Shown: positions 34,801 to 41,883, counted from the stretch's first letter. The stretch: DNA of 64,000 nucleotides from a bacterium (GCA_028819295.1 JAPPMA010000013.1:30489-94488); one strand, 5' to 3'. Translations and numbers: made by a program. The notes: generated by a model from the letters alone, not told the origin.

Positions 34801-35265
34801 CGCGATCTGCTCTGGTGGCATACGTGGGGCGAACGCTTCGTCCCATCCGGCCAAGCCCACCTACCTACTGGCTCAGCACAGGAGCTCATTCCCGTTGAAG
34901 GCATGCCCGACAAGTTTGCCTACGACTCCACATCCCAGCACCTGGCCGTCGGCACGGGGGTGTTCGGTCCCGTCAGTCCCGAAGTGTGGGAGTTCGAAGT
35001 CTCCGGCCTGAAAGTCCTCCGATCCTGGCTCGGCTATCGCATGAAAACCCGAAAAGGCCGCAAGTCCAGCCCCCTCGACGACATCCGCCCCACCCAGTGG
35101 ACCCAAACCGACGAACTCCTCCGCCTCCTCGCCATCCTCCACCACACCGTCCAAATCACCCCCACCGCCGCCCAACTCCTCGACGAAATCCTCGCCTCCC
35201 CCCTCATACCCGCCACCGATCTCCCCACCCCAACCCCCGCCCAACGCAAGCCCCCAAGGAGTTGA
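31828..35265 (+). CDS. N6-adenine DNA methyltransferase with ISP-type specificity region
   Basis: 1145 residues from an ATG overlapping the helicase TGA. A long helical N-terminal part (~1-380) precedes the gamma-class methylase: AGAFYTPQPVVEFIV, motif I SMLDPATGTGTFLV (~434) and catalytic motif IV VLGNPPYD (~557). The C-terminal ~400 residues (CQLKRTWPIAESKS, DRQWVIADSRVADYPRP, YVPDLDHFRGS, KNVMPLYRD) match the target-recognition region of type ISP enzymes such as LlaBIII. In ISP enzymes nuclease, helicase and methylase are one chain; here they are split into two genes. It would methylate host sites and provide specificity to the helicase. Confidence 0.85.
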   Translation: MPTELQRRIDVLRGIRTFAQVSVYLRDELGWPLEGADLEDERLDDLTYDWDPAELGINADKLRDLVRLQQMRPLTAGQPWGVFLVQFDGPRLPITQLRRLLQALVTRQRRVESSTRPSWALDDLLFIVFTGSDPAVEMHFVAFFDDGDRLPKVRSLAWRPSQSPHPHLTRLAEELMPLLMWPTDTDDADQWRQAWRGAFKLMPGQAIGDAARLADRMARTASDLRDQIEDALAREQAHEQTHQQVGPFTTLMNEVRAQLVSDVDAPKFADMCAQTLVYGTLTSRITDPAGFGSSPIFSAVPLANPFLAALFEQVHDEAAALDLAGSGINQLVADLRDTNVESILDQFGATAKGGDPVIHFYEEFLKKYDSKMRADAGAFYTPQPVVEFIVRATDEVLRTRFDLPMGVADPSTWDEVAKRVGFDVPVGVGGEKPFVSMLDPATGTGTFLVAWLRQAKRSFLASGGASDRWPRHLSDHVLGQMHAFELMLGPYAIAHLKVALELRGEGVDDGDPKILLTDTLDHTPRQGQLQTMSNPVAAEGERAAELKEFERFSIVLGNPPYDREEREAGAVGKRKGGVVRHGVPGIDPLLSTVTRPMKDAGLGIHLKNVYNDYVYFWCWAAWQATRLPAGPGVVAFITAASYLDGVSMGGVRHMLRQAFDELWIIDLGGEGRGAQKEENVFDIQTPVAIAVGIRTQTERSGDCTVYYHRVAGTREQKLAALNGLSLDDVVEQITGTGLDDLTPRSDAAYYNWPQVTELFPWIHSGCQLKRTWPIAESKSLLERRWRELVMTVPRERSRLFKETRDRKIATKPQPLVGTDGRLPSIDDLDRDDGWESIERYGYRSLDRQWVIADSRVADYPRPELWQARGPRQVFLTTLTSTKLGRGPALTVSPYVPDLDHFRGSYGAKNVMPLYRDSSGQAPNVTDGLLESLSQKLGTVVTAEDLLAYVYALGGTPAFSERFADELAEGAGPVHLPLTTDADLFQQAVELGRDLLWWHTWGERFVPSGQAHLPTGSAQELIPVEGMPDKFAYDSTSQHLAVGTGVFGPVSPEVWEFEVSGLKVLRSWLGYRMKTRKGRKSSPLDDIRPTQWTQTDELLRLLAILHHTVQITPTAAQLLDEILASPLIPATDLPTPTPAQRKPPRS

Positions 35266-35372
35266 TCTATGCCCGTAGACAGAATGGGCTAGCGCGGCAT
35301 CCGATTTCAGCATGAAAGCCCCCATGAATACGGATAAGCACGTACTTGTCGCCGATGAACAACAGTACGGTG

Positions 35373-35537
35373 TCAGTCGGTGCTCAGGTCGGGGTGACGC
35401 TTACCCACTTCGTCGAGTACCTTCTGAAGTTCTTCGCCTTCGGTGAGGGCGTGAAGCTTGGCCCGGCTTTCTGGCGACAGGCGGGGGTCTCCTCGCTCAG
35501 GCCGGATCGATGGGGCAGCGTCGGTAGTGTCTACCAC
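35373..35537 (-). CDS. Small ORF downstream of DUF2442
   Basis: 54 residues from a GTG: DPRLSPESRAKLHALTEGEE and LQKVLDEVGKRHPDLSTD. The acidic, helical end looks like the tail of a small antitoxin or TA accessory protein, but I do not recognise a family. It follows DUF2442 in the same frame, 42 bases after its stop, and is likely cotranscribed. A plain read-through of DUF2442 is an alternative explanation for its coding look. The bases 35266-35372 on its other side hold nothing I can support. Confidence 0.4.
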   Translation of the reverse strand: MVDTTDAAPSIRPERGDPRLSPESRAKLHALTEGEELQKVLDEVGKRHPDLSTD

Positions 35538-35579
35538 GGAGTCATGCTGCCTGCTCTCCCGGCCACCTCGGCAGATGGC

Positions 35580-35912
35580 TTAGTGCTCAGGCGTCTCGAA
35601 GGCCGTGGGTCTTGCGGAGTGCCTGGCTTCCAGCCAGCGCAGGAAGGATGCCTGGCTCTCGGTGGATCTGCGGCCGGCGATTAGCCCTTCGACGCTGATG
35701 TCCTCATCCAGGTCGGGCCAATGGATGCCTGCGCCCCTGCCAATGAGCCTCCAGTTGCCGCGCTCTTCCGGTGTGGCATGGACCAACCGTGGAAACCAGT
35801 CGAGCGGGGCGGACAAGGTGCGCCCGTCTGACAGTTCGGCGGTCAGCGTATCGGCGGAAGCGGTGACGCCTTCCGCCACCGGCACGCTCACCTCAAGAGT
35901 CGAAATACTCAT
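35580..35912 (-). CDS. DUF2442-domain protein
   Basis: 110 residues: LTAELSDGRTLSAPLDWFPR, LVHATPEERGNWRLIGRGAG and IHWPDLDEDISVEGLIAGR are the DUF2442 core, a small beta-rich domain often encoded next to DUF4160. Such pairs are suspected toxin-antitoxin-like modules; no activity is established here. The start overlaps the end of the DUF4160 gene by 20 bp. A near-identical copy begins the chimeric ORF at 40706-41329. The last ten residues differ between the copies. Confidence 0.8.
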   Translation of the reverse strand: MSISTLEVSVPVAEGVTASADTLTAELSDGRTLSAPLDWFPRLVHATPEERGNWRLIGRGAGIHWPDLDEDISVEGLIAGRRSTESQASFLRWLEARHSARPTAFETPEH

Positions 35913-36129
35913 TCCATGCCTCCACAAACACGGCTTCGTTCTCCATGATTATTGCCATGATCTTCCGAATTTCCGAAGGTCTGAACCCTGCGCTGTGCTG
36001 GAGCCGTACAGGCTCCAGCCAGAACTTGGCGATCTTCCAGTCGCGTTCCACATGGACATGAGGCGGCTCCCTCTGATCGCTCGAGTAGAAGAAGAAGCGG
36101 TATGGCCCCTCCCTGCGAATCGACGGCAT
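35893..36129 (-). CDS. DUF4160-domain protein
   Basis: 78 residues from the ATG at 36129: MPSIRREGPYRFFFYSSDQR, EPPHVHVERDWKIAKFW, then a helical end IMENEAVFVEAWNEYFDS. The EPPHVHV histidine-rich motif is diagnostic. Longer in-frame starts up to 36252 lack family similarity. It pairs with DUF2442 downstream. In the second duplication copy only the last ~9 residues survive next to an inserted RelE gene. Confidence 0.8.
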   Translation of the reverse strand: MPSIRREGPYRFFFYSSDQREPPHVHVERDWKIAKFWLEPVRLQHSAGFRPSEIRKIMAIIMENEAVFVEAWNEYFDS

Positions 36130-36242
36130 CTTTCCGCAGATCTTAGTTTGTGCCTCGACCCGCTGCGCGCTCAGCCGGCTTGTTGATTGGCAATATCCTC
36201 TGGGTCGACGCATCGAAGCGGGTCCTTGGTCGCGGACACGGG

Positions 36243-36380
36243 TTAGCGGCACAGGTCGCCCCGACTGGAAGTGATAAGAGAGATCAGATCATCTTCTGTG
36301 CCTTCTTGGGCTACTTGACGGACTAGTGCCCGGTTATCAGAGATATTCTTCTTGGCGTACTTGACGACGCTGCCACGGTG
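36243..36380 (-). pseudogene. C-terminal remnant resembling the ADP-ribosylglycohydrolase tail
   Basis: Minus-strand codons read VVKYAKKNISDNRALVRQVA, then EGTEDDLISLITSSRGDLCR and stop. The last ~45 residues of the enzyme at 41958-43610 read AVKHAKEHITDNSQLGYTVR and DGTISDLVALVTSIRDDLRR. About half the positions agree, in the same place in the gene order. No catalytic domain precedes it. Similarity is lower than for the HAD copies, so either this part diverged earlier or it is a separate small domain. Confidence 0.55.
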
Positions 36381-36539
36381 GTTAGGCGGCCCACAGAATG
36401 GAGCTTCGAGTCCGAACAGCCCGGTCGCCATACGCGGTCTTTGGGGTGGCTGCGGGTTCCCAGTTCACCGCGATCACGCCTCAACAAGGTTTTAGGTGGA
36501 TGGGTCGAGAAGACCTACTAGGTGGGATTCTTCGCCGGG

Positions 36540-37003
36540 CTTGTATCCACCGTCTCAGAGGTGACTTCGAACGCCGCCTTGTCCGTCTTCTGCCATCAGC
36601 ATTTGGGCGAGCGTCCCAGCAGCTTGAGGCAGCGTCTCGCCATCTCGACCTCTCACCAGGGGCGCATCGAGCATCTCGTGACAGATTCGAAAGAGCCTCT
36701 TCTGACGCTTGCGGCGATGCATCGCGACCAAGGCAGTGCCACCGAGACGGCGCTCCGTGGAGCCGCGGGCAGCAGTCGTACACCGCGGCCAGGCCGATGA
36801 TTCACCACCTTCGGGCGATCATTGCCAAAAGCGGGCCGGCAACCGTCGTTGTTGACGACCAGACTCATCCATCAGTTGAGCGGGCTCCACGCGACGAAGG
36901 GTTCAGACCTGAGGGGTCGGCCTGGAAAGCGGTGGTTCAGACTGGTGTCTTCGCCTATGTCGACACCGACACCGGTAACCTCCTGATGCGCATAGCCGCC
37001 TGA
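36540..37003 (+). pseudogene. Deletion remnant of the GNAT-PIN and ASCH genes
   Basis: 36545-36952 matches 44725-45130 (VSTVSE, GERPSSLRQRLAIS, HQGRIEHLVTDS), with a one-base deletion near 36771 (GCGGGCAGCAG against GCGGGGCAGCAG) that shifts the frame. At about 36952 the sequence jumps to the last 17 codons of the ASCH gene (AYVDTDTGNLLMRIAA) and its downstream flank. So roughly 1 kb between those points in copy 2 is missing here, and the N-terminal GNAT and PIN domains are absent too. Confidence 0.75.
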
Positions 37004-37006
37004 AGT

Positions 37007-37032
37007 GTTCTGGCTGGAGCGTCGGCCAGAAC
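37007..37032 (+). terminator. Hairpin after the ASCH remnant (copy 1)
   Basis: GTTCTGGC and GCCAGAAC form an 8-bp stem around a 10-base loop, four bases after the stop codon. The identical structure follows the intact ASCH gene at 46211-46236. No U-run follows, so termination is uncertain. Confidence 0.4.
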
Positions 37033-37249
37033 TGGGTAAAACAGGTCAGCAATGTGAGGTGTTGTTGGTACCGATTGAGGGGTCATGGCATTAGCGGGCC
37101 TCTGGCTTGGAAGCCGTGGGCGGCGCGGCGCGGGACTTTGGAAGGAGGCGTCATGAGGAGAGTTCCCGGCGGACGTTCCGTTCTTGTCGGTGTTGGCCTC
37201 GCGGTCTCACCCGGGCTGGGCGGCTGGAGAAGGTGCTGCACTTGTTTCC

Positions 37250-37488
37250 ATGCCGACTGCACGACCTCGCCACTCGGTCACGGAGACCGAAGAGGTTGCC
37301 CAGGTTCTCGACGAGGCGTCCCGGAGATGGCCCGACACCCCCGGGCGAAGCTCATCAGGCTCATCATGTTGGACTGGATCCAATCCGACCGGTCGCCTTC
37401 CTCGCGCGCTGAAGCCCGATCGGCATTGGTGGGCGCACTGCCCGGATCCTCGGCCATCTATGACCGATCCCAAGACTGGCCGGCATGA
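37250..37488 (+). pseudogene. Frameshifted antitoxin gene (vapB', copy 1)
   Basis: Begins MPTARPRHSVTETEEVAQVL, matching the intact antitoxin at 46465. In the run after GACAC, five Cs stand where copy 2 has six, so the frame shifts. The rest, AKLIRLIMLDWIQSDRSPSS, continues in another frame to 37488. The TACACT -10 box of copy 2 is also damaged here. Confidence 0.78.
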
Positions 37489-37614
37489 TCGTCGCCGATA
37501 CGAGTTGGGTGGTGGCGCTGCGCGCCCCAGACAACCGCCACCTTCGACGCCAGGCTGGCCGCAGTTTCGACCCAACGCGGCCTTGAGGTACTGGGCTGGC
37601 AGGAAAACCTTTGA
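37485..37614 (+). pseudogene. Internally deleted PIN toxin gene (vapC', copy 1)
   Basis: Starts MIVADTSWVVALRAPDNRH like the intact toxin at 46701, then jumps to bases equivalent to the last ~20 codons of the toxin. About 290 bp are missing, including the middle acidic residues. The end also lacks the original stop and runs on to 37614. Between here and the HAD gene (37615-37732) I see no gene. Confidence 0.78.
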
Positions 37615-37732
37615 ATTTTTAGCCTGATTCCAGCTAATTCAGGGTGGTTATGGTCACTAGCACGGCGAATCGCGGTGTGAGAGCGCGCAGCAGATAGTCC
37701 CCGGGGCTGGCATCATCCCTTAGGGTGGTGGG

Positions 37733-38359
37733 GTGTTCGAGGCGGTTTTGTTCGATCTGGGTGGGGTGATCATGCCGGGGCCTTGGGAGGCGTTTGCGGC
37801 TTATGAGCGGGCCGCCGGGCTGCCGGAGGGGTTGATTCGGCGGATCAATTCGACTGATCCGGACAGCAACGCGTGGGCGCAGATGGAGCGGGGGGAGATC
37901 GGGGTGGAGGAGTTCGCGGCTGCGTTCGAGGTAGAAGCAGCGGCGCTGGGGTATCGGGTGGACGGGATGGCGGTGCTCGATGGGATGAGCGGGGAGTTGA
38001 ACCCGGCGGTGGTGGAGGCGGTGATGCGGTGCTCGGAGCGGCTGAAGACCGGGCTTTTGACCAACAACTGGGCGCCGTTGGAGGCGTCGGAGCGGTCGGC
38101 GGAGATGGCCGAGGTGTTGGGCTGGTTCGACGTGGTGGTCGAGTCGTCGGTGGAGGGGGTGCGCAAACCCGATCCGGCGTTCTACACCTTGGCTTGCGAG
38201 GCGCTGGATGTGGAGCCCTCGGGGTGCGTGTTCCTCGACGATCTCGGGGTGAACCTCAAGCCGGCTCGGGCTATGGGCATGACCACCATCAAAGTGGTCG
38301 ACCCCGACAAGGCGCTGACCGAGTTGGAAGCGGCGGTGGGGTTCCCACTCAGGGGTTGA
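37733..38359 (+). CDS. HAD-superfamily hydrolase (copy 1)
   Basis: 208 residues, GTG start. HAD subfamily IA motifs: FDLGGV (motif I; the second catalytic Asp is replaced by Gly, as in a group of HAD proteins of the YihX/epoxide-hydrolase-like type), LLTNNW (II), KPDPAFY (III) and VFLDDLGVNL (IV). It is probably a phosphatase or dehalogenase-type hydrolase of unknown substrate. It is nearly identical to 48560-49186, differing at only a few codons (IM/IV, IGVE/IELE). It is the only gene in copy 1 besides DUF2442 that is clearly intact. Its end overlaps engB' by 11 bp, convergently. Confidence 0.85.
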   Translation: MFEAVLFDLGGVIMPGPWEAFAAYERAAGLPEGLIRRINSTDPDSNAWAQMERGEIGVEEFAAAFEVEAAALGYRVDGMAVLDGMSGELNPAVVEAVMRCSERLKTGLLTNNWAPLEASERSAEMAEVLGWFDVVVESSVEGVRKPDPAFYTLACEALDVEPSGCVFLDDLGVNLKPARAMGMTTIKVVDPDKALTELEAAVGFPLRG

Positions 38360-38946
38360 GCCGGAGGGCGGCGGCCAGCTCGGCCCGCAGCTCGGGGATG
38401 CCCTGGCCTTTGGCGGCGCTGGTCCACAGGACTTCACTGGGGGCGATGCCGAGGCCTTGAGCCAGTTCGTTCCGGCGGGCGCCGCGGCGGGAGGACTTCA
38501 CTTTGTCGGCTTTGGTGGCCACCGGGCGCAGGGCAACGTCGTGGTGGGTCAGCCATTCCACGGTCTGGAGGTCTAGCGGGGTAGGGCCGATCAGGCCGTC
38601 GATCAACAGCAGCACTTGCACCAGGGTGGGCCGGTCGAGCAGGTAGCCGTCCATCATCTGCTGCCACCCGGCCCGTTGTGCCTTGGGGGCTTTGGCGAAG
38701 CCGTAGCCGGGCAGGTCTACCAGCCAGCGGCCGGGTTCGTTCTCCAACTCGAAGATGTTGAGCAGCCGCGTGGCCCTCGGAACTTTGGATGTGCGGGCCC
38801 AGGCTCTTGCGGTTGGCCACCGCGTTCAAAAGCGACGACTTGCCCACATTCGACCGCCCCACAATCGCCACCCCGCAGCGGGACTCAGGAAGCTGGCCGG
38901 CAGCGCTGGCCGACCGCAAAAAGCGCAGCGCCAGCGGCTTGGACAT
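38349..38946 (-). pseudogene. Frameshifted engB (copy 1)
   Basis: The N-terminus MSKPLALRFLRSASAAGQLP and G1 loop GRSNVGKSSLLNAVANRKSL are intact. Then an extra C near 38798 (GGGCCC where copy 2 has GGGCC) shifts the frame. G3 (DLPGYG), G4 (TKAD) and the C-terminus follow in a different frame from about 38747. No full GTPase can be made. The working copy is at 49176-49772. Confidence 0.85.
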
Positions 38947-38986
38947 CCCCAAAGGCTACCGGCCCTATTGGCGCGCTTAAGCGGCT

Positions 38987-40027
38987 TCAAACGAGTCGAA
39001 GATGAGCCGCGTCAGAAAGGAAGGGATTATCTGGATTGTCAGGGGAGAAGCCGCAGATGATGGCAGCTTCGCTGTCGGTGAGGCCGCGAGCGATCAGGGC
39101 TTGGCCAATTTCCGCGGCGAGACGGGGCTGTTCTGGCGCCAACTCGTCGCTGACCGGTTCGTGAGTGCGCCAACCCAACTTGCTGAATTTCTTGTAGAAG
39201 CTGGTGCGCTGTGTAGCACTGATTGTCTTGAGGCGATACGCGCGCTCGATGAGTGCCTGCATCGATACTCCCCAATGCCTTTTGAGATCGTGCAGCTTGC
39301 CAGTGGTGAGATTCCGGAGTTGGGGGCGGATGGTGTCGGCGGGCATCAGGAATTCGGCAGCGAAGGCTGAGGCGTCGGCCTCTACATCGTCGGGCACCCC
39401 TTGGCTGTGCAGGCAGAGGTGGCCCAACTCGTGGGCCAGTGTGAGGCGCCGGCGGTCGGTGGGCGGGGTTGAGTTCAGCATGACAACGGGCTGGCTGTCG
39501 CTCCACTGGGAGAGGCCGTCGATGCGAGAGGTGCCGAAGTCGGCGACGATGATGAGGCAGCCGGCGGCCTCCATCCACCTTGTGAGTTCGCGCACTGGTC
39601 CGCTGGGCATGCGCCACTGCATTCGCAGCAGGCGGGCGGCGGTGTCGGGCTCGTACTCGAACGGATCGAACCAGGGGACGGTCAGCTCAACGTGAAGGTC
39701 CACTTCGTCGAAGAGCCTTTGGGCGTGGAGGCGGTAGAGGTTCAGCTGGGCTTCGAGGCGGCGCCATGCGGTGGCTTTGGCCGTTGCCCGACGACGCATG
39801 TGAGCACCGACAGCAAGTGCCCCCTGCATGCGGTCGGCATGGTCCAAAAAGTCGGGGGTAAGTCCAAGGGCTGAAGCGATGTCACCCAGAACGCCTTCTG
39901 TCGGTTCACGCAGATTGTGTTCGTAGCGGGACAGGGCGGCTTGGGTAATTCCAAGTTGCTCTGCCAGGGCAGCTTGGGTCAACCCGCGGGCTCGCCGAGC
40001 CGTGGCGATGGCCTCTCCCAGGCTCAT
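38987..40027 (-). CDS. XRE-ImmA/IrrE-family metallopeptidase regulator
   Basis: 346 residues from the ATG at 40027, which overlaps the upstream gene's stop by 4 bp. An N-terminal HTH_XRE (AIATARRARGLTQAALAEQL, ITQAALSRYEHNLREP) is joined to a zinc metallopeptidase domain with LAHELGHLCLHSQG (HExxH) and a later EADASAFAAEFLMP glutamate. Proteins of this plan cleave repressors or act as antitoxins in phage and TA modules. A C-terminal ~60-residue unit (DELAPEQPRLAAEIGQALIA) is extra. It lies in a 1.74-kb segment (about 38966-40703) absent from copy 2, so it was probably inserted. Confidence 0.85.
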   Translation of the reverse strand: MSLGEAIATARRARGLTQAALAEQLGITQAALSRYEHNLREPTEGVLGDIASALGLTPDFLDHADRMQGALAVGAHMRRRATAKATAWRRLEAQLNLYRLHAQRLFDEVDLHVELTVPWFDPFEYEPDTAARLLRMQWRMPSGPVRELTRWMEAAGCLIIVADFGTSRIDGLSQWSDSQPVVMLNSTPPTDRRRLTLAHELGHLCLHSQGVPDDVEADASAFAAEFLMPADTIRPQLRNLTTGKLHDLKRHWGVSMQALIERAYRLKTISATQRTSFYKKFSKLGWRTHEPVSDELAPEQPRLAAEIGQALIARGLTDSEAAIICGFSPDNPDNPFLSDAAHLRLV

Positions 40028-40635
40028 TGCTGGATTGTCCCAGACCTCCCATCGGCGTCTGGGAGACCGAATTGTGGCTGCGGTGGCACCGACGGACCTG
40101 CGATTGGCACTGCGGGCTCCCCGTGTGACGGTTCGGGAAGCTCGACCATCCAAACCAGGTTGTCCACGCCGTCACGATAGGAGAGGACGGCGGGGCCGAT
40201 CTCACGGGATTCTGGCACCCAGCGATACCCTGCGATCAGTCGAACCTCGGTTCCGCCGTCCAATTGCAGCTCCAGGGACAGCTGCTCGAAGAACGCATTG
40301 GCTGTCGCGGTGGGGTAAGAGGCAACGCGGCCATGAGCGTCGTGGCGTTTGATGCGGAGTCGGTAGGTGTCGTCCAACAGGATTTCCCGGGTTGGCCCGC
40401 TGTCGACGAACTGGACTGTGCCTGAATCTTCCAGATTGGCGATCAGGTGGGACCACAATCGGTCGTGGATCCAGTTGGCCAAGCCGCGCTCGCTTGCGTC
40501 GGCTACGAATTCGGGGAACGTCGAGCGATAGTCGTCCAAGTCGTTCCGCGCTCTGAAGACAGCAGCACCCAGGGATTCGACGATCTTGTCGCCGAGCGCC
40601 TCTAGCACCTCTTGGGAATTTGGGTGCGATTTCAT
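40024..40635 (-). CDS. Hypothetical protein upstream of XRE-ImmA
   Basis: 203 residues: VLEALGDKIVESLGAAVFRA, RGLANWIHDRLWSHLIANLE, VQFVDSGPTREILLDDTYRL with a C-terminal Pro-rich tail. No family recognised. It is acidic-to-neutral and mostly helical at the N-terminus. Its stop overlaps the XRE-ImmA start, so the two work together, probably as a TA-like or repressor/protease pair. A TATATT -10 box ends seven bases before its ATG. Confidence 0.7.
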   Translation of the reverse strand: MKSHPNSQEVLEALGDKIVESLGAAVFRARNDLDDYRSTFPEFVADASERGLANWIHDRLWSHLIANLEDSGTVQFVDSGPTREILLDDTYRLRIKRHDAHGRVASYPTATANAFFEQLSLELQLDGGTEVRLIAGYRWVPESREIGPAVLSYRDGVDNLVWMVELPEPSHGEPAVPIAGPSVPPQPQFGLPDADGRSGTIQQ

Positions 40636-40642
40636 ACCAGAA

Positions 40643-40651
40643 AATATACCA
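40643..40651 (-). promoter_or_regulatory. Extended -10 promoter of the XRE-ImmA pair (leaderless)
   Basis: On the minus strand TGGTATATT ends seven bases before the ATG at 40635. No Shine-Dalgarno sequence lies between, so the message would start at or next to the start codon. Confidence 0.6.
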
Positions 40652-40705
40652 CCTTTGAAATGCCAGGTGGCGTACTTCGGAAAGTGACCCTGAATAGACC
40701 AGTCG

Positions 40706-41329
40706 CTAGCTGTTCATGGCCTCGATGTCGAGGTGGTCGGCGAAGCGCTCGAGGGCGGCGGCTCGGCGGGTGGGGATGTGCTCGGTGGGGTGGCCGTCCA
40801 CCGCTGAGTGCTCCTTGAGCGTTCGGCGGGCGATGGACACCTTGTGCACCTCGTCGGCGCCGTCCACCAGGCGGGAGGCCCGGGCATTGCGGTACATCTC
40901 CTCCAGGGGCATGTCGGCCGAGTAGCCCATGGTGCCGTGGACCTGGATGGAGCGGTCGATGGCGTTGAACAGCATCTTGGCGCCGCACACCTTGATCATG
41001 GCGATCTCGGTGCGAGACGCCGAGGGTGTCGCCGAGTGCCTTGCCTCCAGCCAGCGCAGGAAGGATGCCTGGCTCTCGGTGGATCTGCGGCCCGCGATGA
41101 GGCCTTCGACGCTGATGTCCTCATCCAGGTCGGGCCAATGGATGCCTGCGCCCCTGCCAATGAGCCGCCAGTTGCCGCGCTCTTCCGGTGTGGCGTGGAC
41201 CAGCCGCGGAAACCAGTCGAGTGGGACGGACAAGGTGCGCCCGTCAGACAGCTCGGCGGTCAGCGTATCGCCGGAAGCGGTGACCGCCTCCGCCTCCGGC
41301 ACGCTCACCTCAAAAGTCGAAGTACTCAT
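40706..41329 (-). CDS. Chimeric ORF: DUF2442 fused to the tail of an acyl-CoA dehydrogenase
   Basis: 207 residues. Residues 1-~100 are DUF2442 (about 93% like 35580-35912: WFPRLVHATPEERGNWRLIG). At about 41024 the frame passes without interruption into SRTEIAMIKVCGAKMLFNAI and the rest of an acyl-CoA dehydrogenase, matching the last ~108 residues of 49824-51128 down to HLDIEAMNS. The ACAD part lacks the FAD-binding and catalytic Glu regions and cannot be an active dehydrogenase. I read this as the junction of a tandem duplication. Whether the fusion is expressed is unknown. Confidence 0.85.
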   Translation of the reverse strand: MSTSTFEVSVPEAEAVTASGDTLTAELSDGRTLSVPLDWFPRLVHATPEERGNWRLIGRGAGIHWPDLDEDISVEGLIAGRRSTESQASFLRWLEARHSATPSASRTEIAMIKVCGAKMLFNAIDRSIQVHGTMGYSADMPLEEMYRNARASRLVDGADEVHKVSIARRTLKEHSAVDGHPTEHIPTRRAAALERFADHLDIEAMNS

Positions 41330-41356
41330 TCCATACTTCCAATGCCTGAGGGAGTG

Positions 41357-41620
41357 TCAACGAGGGCGGTAAGCGCTTCGGCGGTGGTCGACGCGGTGGA
41401 TGAGGACGATCTTCTCCGTTTCGAAAATTTCGTAGATGATTCGGAAGTCGCCCCGCCGAGCGGAGTAAAGGCCTTCGAAGTCCCATAGCAGAGGCTTTCC
41501 TGCCTGACGCGGGCTCCAGGCTATCGGCCCGAAAATGGCCTCCAGGGCTGCCCAATACACTTTGTCGGGTAGGCGATTGAAGCTTCGGTGCCCCTCCGGG
41601 GTGATGTCGATCTCATACAC
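41357..41620 (-). CDS. RelE/ParE-family toxin
   Basis: 87 residues: YEIDITPEGHRSFNRLPDKV, FEGLYSARRGDFRIIYEIF, IVLIHRVDHRRSAYRPR. The RRGDFRIIY and HRVDHRRSAY segments are RelE-type, with basic residues for ribosome-dependent mRNA cleavage. It overlaps its antitoxin by 8 bp. It replaces all but the last codons of DUF4160 in this copy of the duplication. Confidence 0.88.
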   Translation of the reverse strand: MYEIDITPEGHRSFNRLPDKVYWAALEAIFGPIAWSPRQAGKPLLWDFEGLYSARRGDFRIIYEIFETEKIVLIHRVDHRRSAYRPR

Positions 41621-41882
41621 CGTTGTCCCTGAGGTGGTCGCGCAACCGCACCTGTTGGCCGCGCTCGGCCTCGGCCCGTGACTTGCGGAGTGAGGCCGCC
41701 AACTCAGGATCCCTCACAATGTCAAGGGTCTCCTCCAAAGATTCCAGATAGTCGCAGTTCACCAGCATGAACGACGGGCGACCATTGCGGGTAACCATGA
41801 TCCGGTCGCGCTGCTGCTCGACGCGGTCAGCAAGCTCCGACAAGTGACTCTTGACTTGGGAAAAAGGCAGTATCGACTCCAT
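41613..41882 (-). CDS. Phd/YefM-type antitoxin of RelE
   Basis: 89 residues: ILPFSQVKSHLSELADRVEQ, RDRIMVTRNGRPSFMLVN, then an acidic tail (YLESLEETLDIVRDPELAAS). The N-terminal half is the DNA-binding Phd/YefM fold. The ATG lies just after an AT-rich palindrome (41884-41899), so autoregulation is likely. Confidence 0.87.
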   Translation of the reverse strand: MESILPFSQVKSHLSELADRVEQQRDRIMVTRNGRPSFMLVNCDYLESLEETLDIVRDPELAASLRKSRAEAERGQQVRLRDHLRDNGV

Positions 41883-41883
41883 T

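Larger units (their letters stand above)
35618..41024. repeat. Copy 1 of a tandem duplication (decayed)
   Basis: Gene order: DUF2442, DUF4160, ADP-ribosylglycohydrolase tail, GNAT-PIN/ASCH remnant, vapB', vapC', HAD, engB', [XRE-ImmA insertion], acyl-CoA dehydrogenase tail. The same order and strands recur at 41025-50142. Copy 1 has frameshifts and deletions in at least five genes. Left end is set by the DUF2442 breakpoint, right end by the ACAD breakpoint near 41024. Confidence 0.75.

Noticed and set aside
36398..37488. Open frames suggesting intact genes in the 36.4-37.5 kb zone
   Set aside because: Comparison with 44.7-46.7 kb shows frameshifts and a deletion joint; the frames are mosaics of broken genes.
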